36,080 bases of DNA, taken from assembly GCA_947473125.1 (NCBI GenBank), contig CANJDH010000042.1:1-36080 (forward strand). The letters run 5' to 3'. How positions within the stretch are numbered: the stretch's first letter is position 1; the number at the start of each line of letters is the position of its first letter. This document shows, in pieces, positions 16,135-23,352 of the stretch. The notes under the pieces are model-generated. The model saw only the letters and a program-made list of their open reading frames with translations, had not been told where the DNA came from and made no database searches. This DNA comes from Burkholderiales bacterium (GTDB lineage: Bacteria > Pseudomonadota > Gammaproteobacteria > Burkholderiales > JAEUOS01). The position numbers were made by a program, and so were the translations under genes.

Positions 16135-16611
16135 TCAGATGGCGATTTCCAGCCCGACGCGCAAGCCCTCGATCACCACGTTCGACTGGAAGCGCAGCAC
16201 CGCGGCGGAGGCAAGCAGCAGCGTCTTCGAGTAGTCGTCATAGTCCTGCATGTCGTGCACGATGACCGTCAGGATGTAGTCGACTTCACCGGTGACGTAA
16301 TACATCTGCTGGGTGCGGCCGTCAGCGAGCAGCTTCTTGATCAGCGCATTGACCTCTGCCTTCTTGCCGTAGTCCACCTTGACGCCGACGATGAAGGTCA
16401 TGCGCTTGCCCAGGGCATCGGCATTGAGGAGCGCCACTTCGCGCTCGATCACGCCGGTTGCGCGCAGGCGCTTGATGCGGCGTTGCACCGACGAAGCCGA
16501 CAGGCCGATCGTCGAACCGAGACCTTCGGCCGTCGCGGTGGCGTCGCGCTGCAGCCGTGCGAGCAGCTTGCGGTCGTGCTCGTCAAGGGTGACGTTGCGG
16601 AGTTTCTTCAT
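16135..16611 (-). CDS. Lrp/AsnC-family transcription regulator
   Basis: A 158-residue DNA-binding regulator. The N-terminal winged helix-turn-helix spans about residues 10-58 (LDEHDRKLLARLQRDA, then the recognition region LSASSVQRRIKRL), and the C-terminal RAM/effector domain covers about 68-150 (MTFIVGVKVDYG, MYYVTGEVDYILTVIV). Members sense amino acids and form octameric discs that wrap DNA. It is divergent from the PaiB-like gene, and the region between them holds evenly spaced half-sites, so it probably controls itself and the PaiB/transaminase genes, and perhaps the convergent GMC cluster. The ATG at 16611 is well supported by the conserved N-terminus. Confidence 0.93.
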   Translation of the reverse strand: MKKLRNVTLDEHDRKLLARLQRDATATAEGLGSTIGLSASSVQRRIKRLRATGVIEREVALLNADALGKRMTFIVGVKVDYGKKAEVNALIKKLLADGRTQQMYYVTGEVDYILTVIVHDMQDYDDYSKTLLLASAAVLRFQSNVVIEGLRVGLEIAI

Positions 16612-16625
16612 ATTTTCAATATTAT

Positions 16626-16672
16626 TGCGGAATTACCGCACGATTATGCGGCAAAACTCCGCACTGCTGCGG
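16626..16672. promoter_or_regulatory. Candidate Lrp/AsnC operator array
   Basis: Five alternating half-sites TGCGG (16626, 16647, 16668) and CCGCA (16636, 16659) lie at start-to-start intervals of 10, 11, 12 and 9 bases, about one helical turn each. The first pair forms TGCGG-N5-CCGCA. A sixth CCGCA is at 16708. The array begins 15 bases upstream of the regulator's ATG and 66 bases or more upstream of the PaiB-like ATG, embedded in AT-rich DNA. Such phasing suits binding along one face by an Lrp oligomer. Confidence 0.6.
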
Positions 16673-16737
16673 CACACGTACTTATCATGGTGTCTGCTGG
16701 CACATTGCCGCAGACCCTTCGCACCCAACAGCCGCCC

Positions 16738-17370
16738 ATGTATCTGCCGACCCACTTTGCCCAGCCGGACGTCGCCGAACTGCATCGGCTGATGCAGGAA
16801 TTTCCGTTGGCCTCGCTGGTGACCCACGGCCCGCAGGGACTGGATGCCAACCCGCTGCCGTTCGAGTTTGATGCCGATGTCGGGCCGCATGGCACGCTGA
16901 TCGCCCACGTGGCGCGCGCCAATCCGCTCTGGAAGGAGATTTCGAACGAGGCCGAGGTGCTGGTGATCTTTCGCGGTGGTGATGCCTACATTTCGCCCAA
17001 CTGGTACCCCTCCAAGCACGAGGACCATCGCTCGGTGCCGACCTGGAACTATCGCCTCGTGCATGTGCATGGCCGGATCCGGATACGCGACGACGAAAAA
17101 TTCGTGCGCCGGGTGGTGGCGCGGCTGACCCGCAACCACGAGGGCCGCACCCCCGACAACACCCCCTGGAAGATGGGTGATTCGGCACCGGAGTATATTG
17201 ATGCGCGTCTGGCCGAGATTGTCGGCATCGAGGTCACCGTCGAGCGCATGGTTGGCAAATGGAAGGTGAGTCAGAACCGCAGCGCGCGCGACCGCGACAA
17301 TGTGGTGCAGGAGCTGCAAAAGCGCGGCGAGCACACGATTTCAGAGGCGATGCGCGCGGTCAAGAGCTGA
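16738..17370 (+). CDS. PaiB-like FMN-binding protein
   Basis: A 210-residue protein of the PaiB family (FMN-binding split-barrel fold, related to pyridoxamine-phosphate oxidases). It opens MYLPTHFAQPDVAELHRLM, and the conserved YISPNWYPSKHED, VPTWNYRLVHVHG and WKVSQNRSARDRDNV segments are all present. PaiB of Bacillus was described as a negative regulator of sporulation and protease genes; in proteobacteria the role is unclear and may be enzymatic. The start ATG 16738 fits the family N-terminus; the open frame extends to 16087 through the regulator gene as shadow. It is divergent from the Lrp gene and followed by the transaminase 81 bases on. Confidence 0.92.
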   Translation: MYLPTHFAQPDVAELHRLMQEFPLASLVTHGPQGLDANPLPFEFDADVGPHGTLIAHVARANPLWKEISNEAEVLVIFRGGDAYISPNWYPSKHEDHRSVPTWNYRLVHVHGRIRIRDDEKFVRRVVARLTRNHEGRTPDNTPWKMGDSAPEYIDARLAEIVGIEVTVERMVGKWKVSQNRSARDRDNVVQELQKRGEHTISEAMRAVKS

Positions 17371-17451
17371 TCACCGTAGCGCCGTACAACCGAACTACCC
17401 GGATTCATTTCGCGCATTTATTTCAATCCATTCCCACCGAAGGAGAGCACC

Positions 17452-18798
17452 ATGGACATGACCGACGTTGCGCAAGACCTGGCCGCATTCTGGATGCCGT
17501 TCACGCCTAACCAGCAATTCAAGAAGGCGCCGCGTCTGCTCGCCGAAGCCCGTGGCATGTACTACAAGACCCCCGACGGCCGCGAGATCCTCGACGGGGT
17601 CGCCGGCCTCTGGTGCGTGGCTGCGGGCCATTGCCGCACCGAGATCGTCAAGGCGGTGCAGGATCAGGTGGCGCGCCTGGATTTCGCGCCCACCTTCAAC
17701 ATGGGCCACCCGGTGGCGTTTGAGGCCGCCAACCGGCTGGCGGCGATCACCCCGCCCGGCCTGAACCGCATCTTCTTTACCAACTCGGGTTCCGAATCGG
17801 CCGATACGGCGATGAAAATCGCACTCGCCTACCACCGCGCGCGCGGCGAAGCGACGCGCACCCGTATCATCGGTCGCGAGCGCGGTTATCACGGCGTCAA
17901 TTTCGGCGGTATGAGCGTCGGCGGCATTCCCGGTAACCGCAAGATGTATTCGGCCAGCATGGCGCCGGGCGTCGACCACCTGCGCCACACCCATGACCTG
18001 GCACGCAATGCCTTCTCCAAAGGCCAGCCGGCGCACGGCGCCGAGTTTGCCGACGAGCTCGAGCGCCTGATCACGCTGCACGATGCGTCGAACATCGCCG
18101 CCGTGATCGTCGAGCCGATGGCCGGCTCCGCCGGCGTGCTGGTGCCGCCCAAGGGTTACCTCGAAAAGCTCCGTGCCCTGTGCGACAAACACGGCATCCT
18201 CCTGATATTCGATGAAGTGATCACCGGCTTTGGTCGCATGGGCACGGCGTTCTCCTACGACAAGTTCAAGGTCAAGCCGGATCTCATGACGATGGCTAAG
18301 GCGATCAACAACGCCACCGTGCCGATGGGCGCCGTGGCGGTACGCCAGGACATCCATGACACCGTGGTTGGCGCCACCGCCGAGGGCACCATCGAGTTCA
18401 TGCATGGCTATACCTACTCGGGCCACCCGCTCGCCTGTGCCGCCGCCAATGCCACGCTGGCACTGTATGAGCGCGACCGGCTGTTCGACCGCGCCGCTTC
18501 CCTGGAGGGTTACCTGGAGAACGCCGCGCACGCGTTGAAGGGTTCGAAGCACGTGATCGACATTCGCAACATCGGCCTGGTCGCGGCGATCGAAATGGAG
18601 CCGCGCCCGCTCGGCAAGGATGGCACGGGCGGCCCGGGCAAACGCGGCTACGAGGTATTCACGCGCTGCTTCGCCAAAGGCGTGCTGGTGCGCGCCACCG
18701 GCGACACCATCGCCATCTCGCCGCCGCTGATCGTCGAGAAGGAACAGATCGACCGCATCTTAGCCACCGTCGCCGAGGCGATCAAGGCGGTCGATTAA
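17452..18798 (+). CDS. Omega-amino acid (beta-alanine):pyruvate transaminase, class III
   Basis: A 448-residue PLP-dependent class III aminotransferase, closest in wording to beta-alanine/omega-amino-acid:pyruvate transaminases. The PLP lysine is Lys283 (MTMAKAINN) and the pyridine-nitrogen partner Asp254 (IFDEVITGFGR). Further family segments are FWMPFTPNQQFKKAPRLL at the N-terminus, LWCVAAGHCR, FFTNSGSESADTAMKIAL and GYTYSGHPLACAA. The ATG at 17452 follows AAGGAG; a second in-frame ATG is two codons later. It would convert beta-alanine or an omega-amine plus pyruvate into a semialdehyde plus alanine. The nearby Lrp-type regulator makes amino-acid control plausible. An intrinsic terminator follows. 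Confidence 0.92.
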   Translation: MDMTDVAQDLAAFWMPFTPNQQFKKAPRLLAEARGMYYKTPDGREILDGVAGLWCVAAGHCRTEIVKAVQDQVARLDFAPTFNMGHPVAFEAANRLAAITPPGLNRIFFTNSGSESADTAMKIALAYHRARGEATRTRIIGRERGYHGVNFGGMSVGGIPGNRKMYSASMAPGVDHLRHTHDLARNAFSKGQPAHGAEFADELERLITLHDASNIAAVIVEPMAGSAGVLVPPKGYLEKLRALCDKHGILLIFDEVITGFGRMGTAFSYDKFKVKPDLMTMAKAINNATVPMGAVAVRQDIHDTVVGATAEGTIEFMHGYTYSGHPLACAAANATLALYERDRLFDRAASLEGYLENAAHALKGSKHVIDIRNIGLVAAIEMEPRPLGKDGTGGPGKRGYEVFTRCFAKGVLVRATGDTIAISPPLIVEKEQIDRILATVAEAIKAVD

Positions 18799-18829
18799 AC
18801 TGGGCGGCTTCTGCCTGGCAGCATCACAC

Positions 18830-18850
18830 GGGGCGCGCGGCGCCCCGTTT
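18830..18850 (+). terminator. Rho-independent terminator after the transaminase gene
   Basis: GGGGCGC, a 3-base loop (GCG), then GCGCCCC, followed by GTTTCATTT. The seven-pair all-GC stem begins 31 bases after the stop codon. The T-tract is short, so efficiency may be moderate. The next gene begins almost at once. Confidence 0.7.
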
Positions 18851-18865
18851 CATTTGCGGACCCGC

Positions 18866-19777
18866 GTGACACCAGAACACCGAAAGCAATGGGCCATGGC
18901 GCTGATCTTCATTGCGCCGGCCCTGTGGAGCGTCAACTACCTGGTCGGCCGTCTCGCGGCCGGCACGGTGGCGCCGCACCTGCTGGCACTCGGGCGCTGG
19001 ACCATCGCGGGCCTGCTGTTGCTGGCGTTTGCGTGGCCCGAGATCAGCGCGAAGCGCGCCGCGATCCGGGCCGAGTGGAAACAGTTCCTGGTGTTCGGTG
19101 CGCTCGGCATGTGGATCTGCGGCGCCTTTGTCTACATCGGCGCGCGCACCACTTCTGCCTCCAACATCGGCCTGCTCTACGCGGTCTCGCCGGTGATGAT
19201 CGCGCTGGTCTCGACTTTTTATCTGCACGAGCGCATGGGCCGGGTGCAGTGGAGCGGCGTGGTCCTGGCCTGCGCCGGCGTGGTGCACGTGGTGCTCAAG
19301 GGCCATTGGGGTAGCCTCGGCGACATCGAGTTCACGGTAGGCGACGTCTGGGTGCTGGCCGCGGTGCTGTCGTGGACCGTCTATTCGCTGCTGCTCAAGG
19401 CCTGGCCGTCCGCGTTCGGGCCGATGGCGCGGCTCACCCTGATCGTGCTGGCCGGCGTCCCGGTGCTGGTCCCGCTCACGCTTGTCGAGGCGCTCTGGTT
19501 CATGCCGACCGAAGTATCGTGGGCGACCGCCGGTTACATCGTGGCTGCGGCGCTGTTTCCGGGTTTCGGCGCGTACCTGGCCTATTCCTACATGCAGCGC
19601 GAGCTCGGCGCCGCACGCGTCGGCGTGGTGCTGTACCTCGGCCCGATCTATGCAGCGGTGACCGGTTACCTGGTGCTGGGCGAGCCGGTGCGCGGTTTCC
19701 ACTGGCTCGGGGCGGCGTTGATCCTGCCGGGGATTTATCTCGCCACGCGACCCACGGCCAGATCGGCGCAGGCCTGA
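18866..19777 (+). CDS. EamA/DMT-family exporter
   Basis: About 303 residues, ten predicted helices in two EamA repeats: AMALIFIAPALWSVNYLVGR (helix 1), ARTTSASNIGLLYAVSPVM in the first repeat, and the second repeat from about residue 160 to the end with FPGFGAYLAYSYMQREL. The start is uncertain: TTG 18854, GTG 18866 and ATG 18896 are in frame and none has a strong ribosome-binding site. GTG 18866 gives the usual short N-terminus. Its last 260 coding bases (19493-19752) recur at 21725 as a truncated copy. Substrate unknown. Confidence 0.87.
   Translation: MTPEHRKQWAMALIFIAPALWSVNYLVGRLAAGTVAPHLLALGRWTIAGLLLLAFAWPEISAKRAAIRAEWKQFLVFGALGMWICGAFVYIGARTTSASNIGLLYAVSPVMIALVSTFYLHERMGRVQWSGVVLACAGVVHVVLKGHWGSLGDIEFTVGDVWVLAAVLSWTVYSLLLKAWPSAFGPMARLTLIVLAGVPVLVPLTLVEALWFMPTEVSWATAGYIVAAALFPGFGAYLAYSYMQRELGAARVGVVLYLGPIYAAVTGYLVLGEPVRGFHWLGAALILPGIYLATRPTARSAQA
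19493..19752 (+). repeat. Direct repeat, copy 1 (EamA 3' end)
   Basis: This 260-base segment of the intact exporter matches 21725-21984 with no gaps and, by my count, nine mismatches (about 96-97% identity). Seven mismatches fall in third codon positions; the two protein changes are Thr to Ser and Leu to Val. Confidence 0.9.
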
Positions 19778-19812
19778 GAGCCTCTCCCAGAGCCATTGTT
19801 GCGGCATGATCC

Positions 19813-19840
19813 GCCAGGAGCGGCTCCCGGAGCCATTGTC
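19813..19840 (+). repeat. Palindromic dispersed repeat, copy 5
   Basis: GCCAGGAGCGGCTCC followed by CGGAGCCATTGTC. The GGAGCGGCTCC core can fold back on itself. It matches the copies at 8805 and 22074 over most of its length. It lies in the 177-base gap between the EamA and MFS genes. A further partial copy (CTCCCAGAGCCATTGTTG) lies just before it, near 19784. Confidence 0.6.
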
Positions 19841-19954
19841 AGGCCGGGCAACCCTGAAAAATCGCCTACCTTGGAGTCCCAATCCCGGCAGCCATCTCAC
19901 CATCGACGCCATCACATCCACTAGTAACGCAAGTCCTCCCAAAGCTGCAACTTC

Positions 19955-21178
19955 GTGAGTTCCCCCTACCGCCTTTTTCTCGCGGTGACCTTGCCGCTGG
20001 CCGCGTTCAACCTGATCAACCAGGCCTCGCGCACGGTAATGGCTGTCATCGGGCCGGTACTGGCGATCGAATTCGCCCTCTCCGCGAGCGAACTGGGCAT
20101 GCTGGCGGCATGCCTGCTGGCGGCCTACGGCGTGGCGCAATTGCCGGTGGGCGTGGCGCTCGACCTGGTGGGTCCGCGCCGCATACAGGCCGGCGCCTGT
20201 CTGATTACGGCCGCCGGGTTTGCCGTGTTTGCTCTGGCGCAGGGGCTGGCCGGGTTGGCCGTCGCGCGGGTGATCCTCGGCATCGGCATTTCGGCCGCCC
20301 TGATGGCCGTCATCAAGGCAAATACGCAATGGTTCGCGCCAGCACAGGTGGCCAACATGACCGGAATTGCGATGGTGGTGGGCTCCCTGGGCAGCGTGCT
20401 CACGACCGTACCGGTTGAGGCTGCGTTGCCTGCGTTCGGCTGGCGCGGCGTGTTCTGGCTGCTGTGCGCCGCCTCGTTGGCGACGGCGGCCTGGATTTTC
20501 TTCTCGGTGCGCGACAAACCGTCCGCCGGACCACGTCGCACCCTTGCCGCCGAAGCGGCAGTTACCGGGCGCATCCTCGGCTCGCGCCGGTTCTGGCGCT
20601 TTGGTCCGGCGGCGGCGATGCTCTCGGTCATGAACTTCGCCTATCTGGGCTTGTGGGCCGGACCTTGGCTGCGTGACGTGGCGGGTTACGACGGGGTGAC
20701 GCGCGCGCATACATTGCTCCTCTACACCATCGCGCTCATGATGGGCGGCTGGGCGGTGGGCTGGGCCGGCAGCCGCGCCCAGGCCCGCGGCCTGCCGGCC
20801 ATCCTGGTGCCAACCCTGTGCACCGCCGGCCTGGTGGCCGCGCAGGTGGGCCTGATGTTGCAGCCAACCCACGCGTTGGCGGTGATCGGACTGTGGGCCC
20901 TGTTCGCCTTCTGTGCCGCCGGCGGCCCCACCGCCTACATCGCGGTGGGACAGATGTTTCCGGTCGAGCAAACCGCACGCATTGCCACGGCCATCAACAC
21001 CCTGACGCTATGCGGCGCCTTTGCATTGCAGGCCGCCATCGGCGTGATTCTCGACCTGTGGCCGCGCAATGCGGCGGGCGGATGGGATGCCAACGCCTAT
21101 TCGGCGGCGCTGGCGATTTCGGCTGTCGTGCACCTGCTGGTGGCAGGTGCGGCCGCTTTCGCGCATGGCCGCCGTTGA
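19955..21178 (+). CDS. MFS transporter
   Basis: A 407-residue, 12-helix major facilitator permease. The N-terminal half shows NLINQASRTVMAVIGPVLA, the motif-A-like loop VGVALDLVGPRRIQAGACL and VANMTGIAMVVGSLGSVL; the second half begins around residue 205 (FWRFGPAAAMLSVMNFAYLG). The start is GTG at 19955; no ATG lies near the expected N-terminus. It lies 177 bases after the exporter gene, separated by repeat DNA, and is followed by the UbiD gene remnant. In related organisms MFS genes often accompany UbiD-type decarboxylases, so it may be the surviving part of a broken aromatic-acid operon (inference). Confidence 0.9.
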   Translation: MSSPYRLFLAVTLPLAAFNLINQASRTVMAVIGPVLAIEFALSASELGMLAACLLAAYGVAQLPVGVALDLVGPRRIQAGACLITAAGFAVFALAQGLAGLAVARVILGIGISAALMAVIKANTQWFAPAQVANMTGIAMVVGSLGSVLTTVPVEAALPAFGWRGVFWLLCAASLATAAWIFFSVRDKPSAGPRRTLAAEAAVTGRILGSRRFWRFGPAAAMLSVMNFAYLGLWAGPWLRDVAGYDGVTRAHTLLLYTIALMMGGWAVGWAGSRAQARGLPAILVPTLCTAGLVAAQVGLMLQPTHALAVIGLWALFAFCAAGGPTAYIAVGQMFPVEQTARIATAINTLTLCGAFALQAAIGVILDLWPRNAAGGWDANAYSAALAISAVVHLLVAGAAAFAHGRR

Positions 21179-21301
21179 CGCACGGTCCTGAAGACTTCCG
21201 ACCACTGAGCAACTCGAGATGACCGATTTCCGTGTCGAGGACATCCCCGGTCACGACATCGACGGACGGGTCCTGCAGGGACGGATCTATCTTCCGTTCG
21301 G

Positions 21302-21682
21302 CCGGGCGTGCTCGATGTTGCGGTCAAATCCGCGCTGCTTGCCACGATCGTGAAAGTGCGCCAGCAATACGAAGGCCATGCACGGCACGCGTTGCTGACC
21401 GCGACGGCGGCGCATCTGGACTACAGCAAGATGGTCATCGCGGTTGACGAAGATGTCGACATCCATGATTACGAGGATGTGTTCTGGGCGTTCCTCACGC
21501 GCGGGCGCGCTGACACGCGCGCCTGGACCATGGACGACATTCCCGGCTTTTATCGCGACCCGATGAAAGACCACTGGGGGCGCCTGCTGATCGACGCAAC
21601 CAAACCGTGGGGGCGTGCGGCCGAGTTTGAGCGTAAGCGCATCCCCGGTGAAGGCGCGATCCGGCTCGACGACTACCTGTAG
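21302..21682 (+). pseudogene. 3' fragment of a UbiD-family decarboxylase gene
   Basis: About 126 codons beginning PGVLDVAVKSALLATIVKVR and including HARHALLTATAAHLDYSKM and the UbiD C-terminal signature VIAVDEDVDIHDYEDVFWA, then LIDATKPWG. UbiD proteins use prenylated FMN to decarboxylate aromatic or unsaturated acids and are about 450-500 residues long, so roughly three quarters of the gene is missing. Just upstream, an ATG at 21219 opens a different frame of about 43 codons with no UbiD resemblance, so the junction is near 21300. The GTG at 21308 might allow expression of a stub, but the catalytic N-terminal part is absent. Confidence 0.75.
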
Positions 21683-21724
21683 GTGCGTCGGCCAGTGTCT
21701 TCCGGACTGCCGGTGCACACCCGA

Positions 21725-22006
21725 CTCTGGTTCATGCCGAGCGAAGTATCGTGGGCGACCGCCGGTTACATCGTGGCTGCGGCGCTGTTTCCGGGTTTCG
21801 GCGCGTACCTGGCCTATTCCTACATGCAGCGCGAGCTCGGCGCCGCACGCGTCGGCGTGGTGCTGTACCTCGGGCCGATCTATGCGGCGGTGACCGGTTA
21901 CCTGGTGCTGGGCGAGCCGGTGCGCGGTTTCCACTGGGTGGGGGCGGCGTTGATCCTGCCGGGGATTTACCTGGCGACGCGGCCGGTGCGCAAGGCAAAC
22001 AGGTAG
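21725..22006 (+). pseudogene. Truncated EamA exporter 3' end (copy 2 of the direct repeat)
   Basis: Encodes the last 90 or so residues of an EamA protein (from WFMPSEVSWATAGYIV to ATRPVRKANR), nearly identical to residues 210-296 of the exporter ending at 19777, then its own stop. Everything before 21725 is unrelated: the UbiD remnant ends with TAG at 21680-21682. The mostly silent differences from copy 1 suggest that it derives from another functional allele or paralog rather than from decay of a fresh local copy. It should be non-functional. Confidence 0.85.
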
Positions 22007-22066
22007 GAACCCCAAACCGGCACAGCGCATGCCCCAAAAGCCATGCAGGGAGCCACGCTTCAGGCC

Positions 22067-22252
22067 TTACTCTGCCAGGAGTGGCTCCTGGAGCGGTTCT
22101 TCGGCTTTGATCAGCGGCGCGGCGCGGAACAGCAGTGTGAACCGCGCGATGTCCTCAAGCCAGCGCAGCTTTGCCTCATCGGGCAGGCTGCGATAGGCGC
22201 GTAAGCGCTCCTCGGAGATTTCATAGTCGAATTCGATCGTGGCCACGGTCAT
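22067..22252 (-). CDS. Small protein paired with a nucleotidyltransferase (antitoxin-like position)
   Basis: A 61-residue acidic protein with one clear helical block, SEERLRAYRSLPDEAKLRWLEDIARF. I do not recognise a named domain, but this Leu-Pro-x-x-x-Lys-Leu-x-Trp-Leu-Glu pattern looks like small partners of AbiEii/DUF6036-type nucleotidyltransferases. Its ATG overlaps the stop of that gene (ATGA), so the two are translationally coupled. The last ten or so residues (EEPLQEPLLAE) are encoded by a dispersed palindromic repeat (22074-22102), so its natural C-terminus has probably been replaced. It may be the antitoxin or accessory half of a toxin-antitoxin-like pair (inference). Confidence 0.65.
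   Translation of the reverse strand: MTVATIEFDYEISEERLRAYRSLPDEAKLRWLEDIARFTLLFRAAPLIKAEEPLQEPLLAE
22074..22102 (+). repeat. Palindromic dispersed repeat, copy 6, inside a coding region
   Basis: GCCAGGAGTGGCTCC followed by TGGAGCGGTTCTTC. It matches copy 5 with scattered changes and the 8805 palindrome in its core. Unlike the other copies it lies inside a gene, forming the 3' end of the small-protein frame. Confidence 0.6.
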
Positions 22253-22737
22253 TCCATCTGCTTGAGCTTTTCCAGTGCACGGATGTCGGCAAGGTCCTGC
22301 ATGCGTGCGCTCAAGCGCTTCATTTCAATCAAGTCATCAATCGAGGCAACCGAAACACGCGTTGTACCAATGGCGCGCGACTCGCAGTGTTTTTGCAGTT
22401 GCTCGAATGGCAGCGTTTCGACAATCAGGGCATCGATCATCGGCGTTCCCGGTTCGGGTGCGCGCAGCCCGAAGGCCACCATGTGTTTGGACTCGATCCA
22501 GTCCTTGCGTTTGTCCTCATTCGCCAGATCTTCCAGCGACACAGGCGCCACTGGCGAGAGTTTGAGTTCGCGTGCGGCCAGGATGAACCGATGCAGATTA
22601 CCCGCATCCAGTGCCAAGGCAAGGTCGATGTCCATCGTGGCACGCTCCACGCCGTGCAAATTGAGTGCGAGGCCGCCGACCAGCACATAGCGGACTTGAT
22701 GCCGCTCCAGCGCACCGAGAAGGTCTAGATAAAACAT
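22249..22737 (-). CDS. MNT-type nucleotidyltransferase (AbiEii/DUF6036-like)
   Basis: A 162-residue protein with a minimal nucleotidyltransferase core: VRYVLVGGLALNLHGVERAT (GG at 21-22) followed by Asp36-Ile-Asp38, the metal-binding pair, and a later acidic position in PMIDALIVETLP. The C-terminal stretch IDDLIEMKRLSARMQDLADI is typical of AbiEii/DUF6036-like proteins, many of which are toxins or regulators that add nucleotides to RNA or protein. The ATG at 22737 is preferred; an upstream TTG at 22761 is in frame but has no ribosome-binding site. It is first in a two-gene unit with the 61-residue protein. Such pairs occur in defence and toxin-antitoxin loci; activity here is unproven. Confidence 0.78.
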   Translation of the reverse strand: MFYLDLLGALERHQVRYVLVGGLALNLHGVERATMDIDLALALDAGNLHRFILAARELKLSPVAPVSLEDLANEDKRKDWIESKHMVAFGLRAPEPGTPMIDALIVETLPFEQLQKHCESRAIGTTRVSVASIDDLIEMKRLSARMQDLADIRALEKLKQME

Positions 22738-22836
22738 GCTGCCAAGACTAGCACAGGCCAATCACGCGGTGCGCATCTGAGTGGTGCCATAGGTCTGGCC
22801 GATTTACGCGGCCGCTATCGCGGGCCGGGGGTTGCG

Positions 22837-23193
22837 CTAGAGTTGGTCGTCCATCGAGCGCAGGCGGTTGACCAGCACGCGCATCACCTGCAGCGCAAAG
22901 AACGGTGTCTGCTGCACCATGAACAAAAAGCGCTTTTCATCGACCACGGCGAGCCGGCTCGCTTCGAGTGCGGTGGTGGTTGCGCTGCGCGCGGCTGCAT
23001 CGATCAAGGCCATTTCACCGACCAGTTCGCCGGGTCCGGCTTCGAGGACGCGTTTGCCGTGGATCTCGATGGATACCCGGCCTTCGAGCACCACGTACAT
23101 TTTGGAGCCCGGGTCGCCGACGCGAAACACCACGTCGCCGGCCGCGTACTCCTCGACGTCCTTGGTGTGGGCAAACAGGTTCAGAAAGCTCAT
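22837..23193 (-). CDS. Stand-alone cyclic-nucleotide-binding-domain protein
   Basis: A 118-residue protein that is almost only a CNMP-binding (CAP-family sensor) domain: VEEYAAGDVVFRVGDPGSKM, VVLEGRVSIEIHGKRV, and the phosphate-binding cassette GELVGEMALIDAAARSATT with the Glu and Arg that contact cyclic nucleotide. There is no helix-turn-helix, so it is not a transcription factor by itself; it may sense cAMP or cGMP and act through a partner. The ATG at 23193 is chosen because GGAGAAA precedes it; a GTG at 23229 is also in frame. It stands alone, 159 bases downstream of the ThDP-enzyme gene's stop codon in gene-map terms, with no partner visible. Confidence 0.88.
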   Translation of the reverse strand: MSFLNLFAHTKDVEEYAAGDVVFRVGDPGSKMYVVLEGRVSIEIHGKRVLEAGPGELVGEMALIDAAARSATTTALEASRLAVVDEKRFLFMVQQTPFFALQVMRVLVNRLRSMDDQL

Positions 23194-23352
23194 TGCCGTT
23201 TCTCCGTTGGTGGCTGTTGTCTGTGACACCGCGATGACAGAAGCGTGACAATGACCTTCGAATGTTTCAGGCGCATGACAGCGCGTTGAAATGGTCCGCG
23301 CGATGAGGGCACGAACGGATCCTGGCGCGGTGCTTGGGTCGCTTTCACGCCG

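Noticed and set aside
18824-20971. A 715-codon open frame on the minus strand
   Set aside because: It crosses two plus-strand transporter genes and a repeat-rich gap, and its translation is low-complexity His/Arg/Gln sequence. A shadow frame.
21179-22010. Insertion sequence or transposon as cause of the gene remnants
   Set aside because: I looked for a transposase frame, terminal inverted repeats and target duplications and found none.
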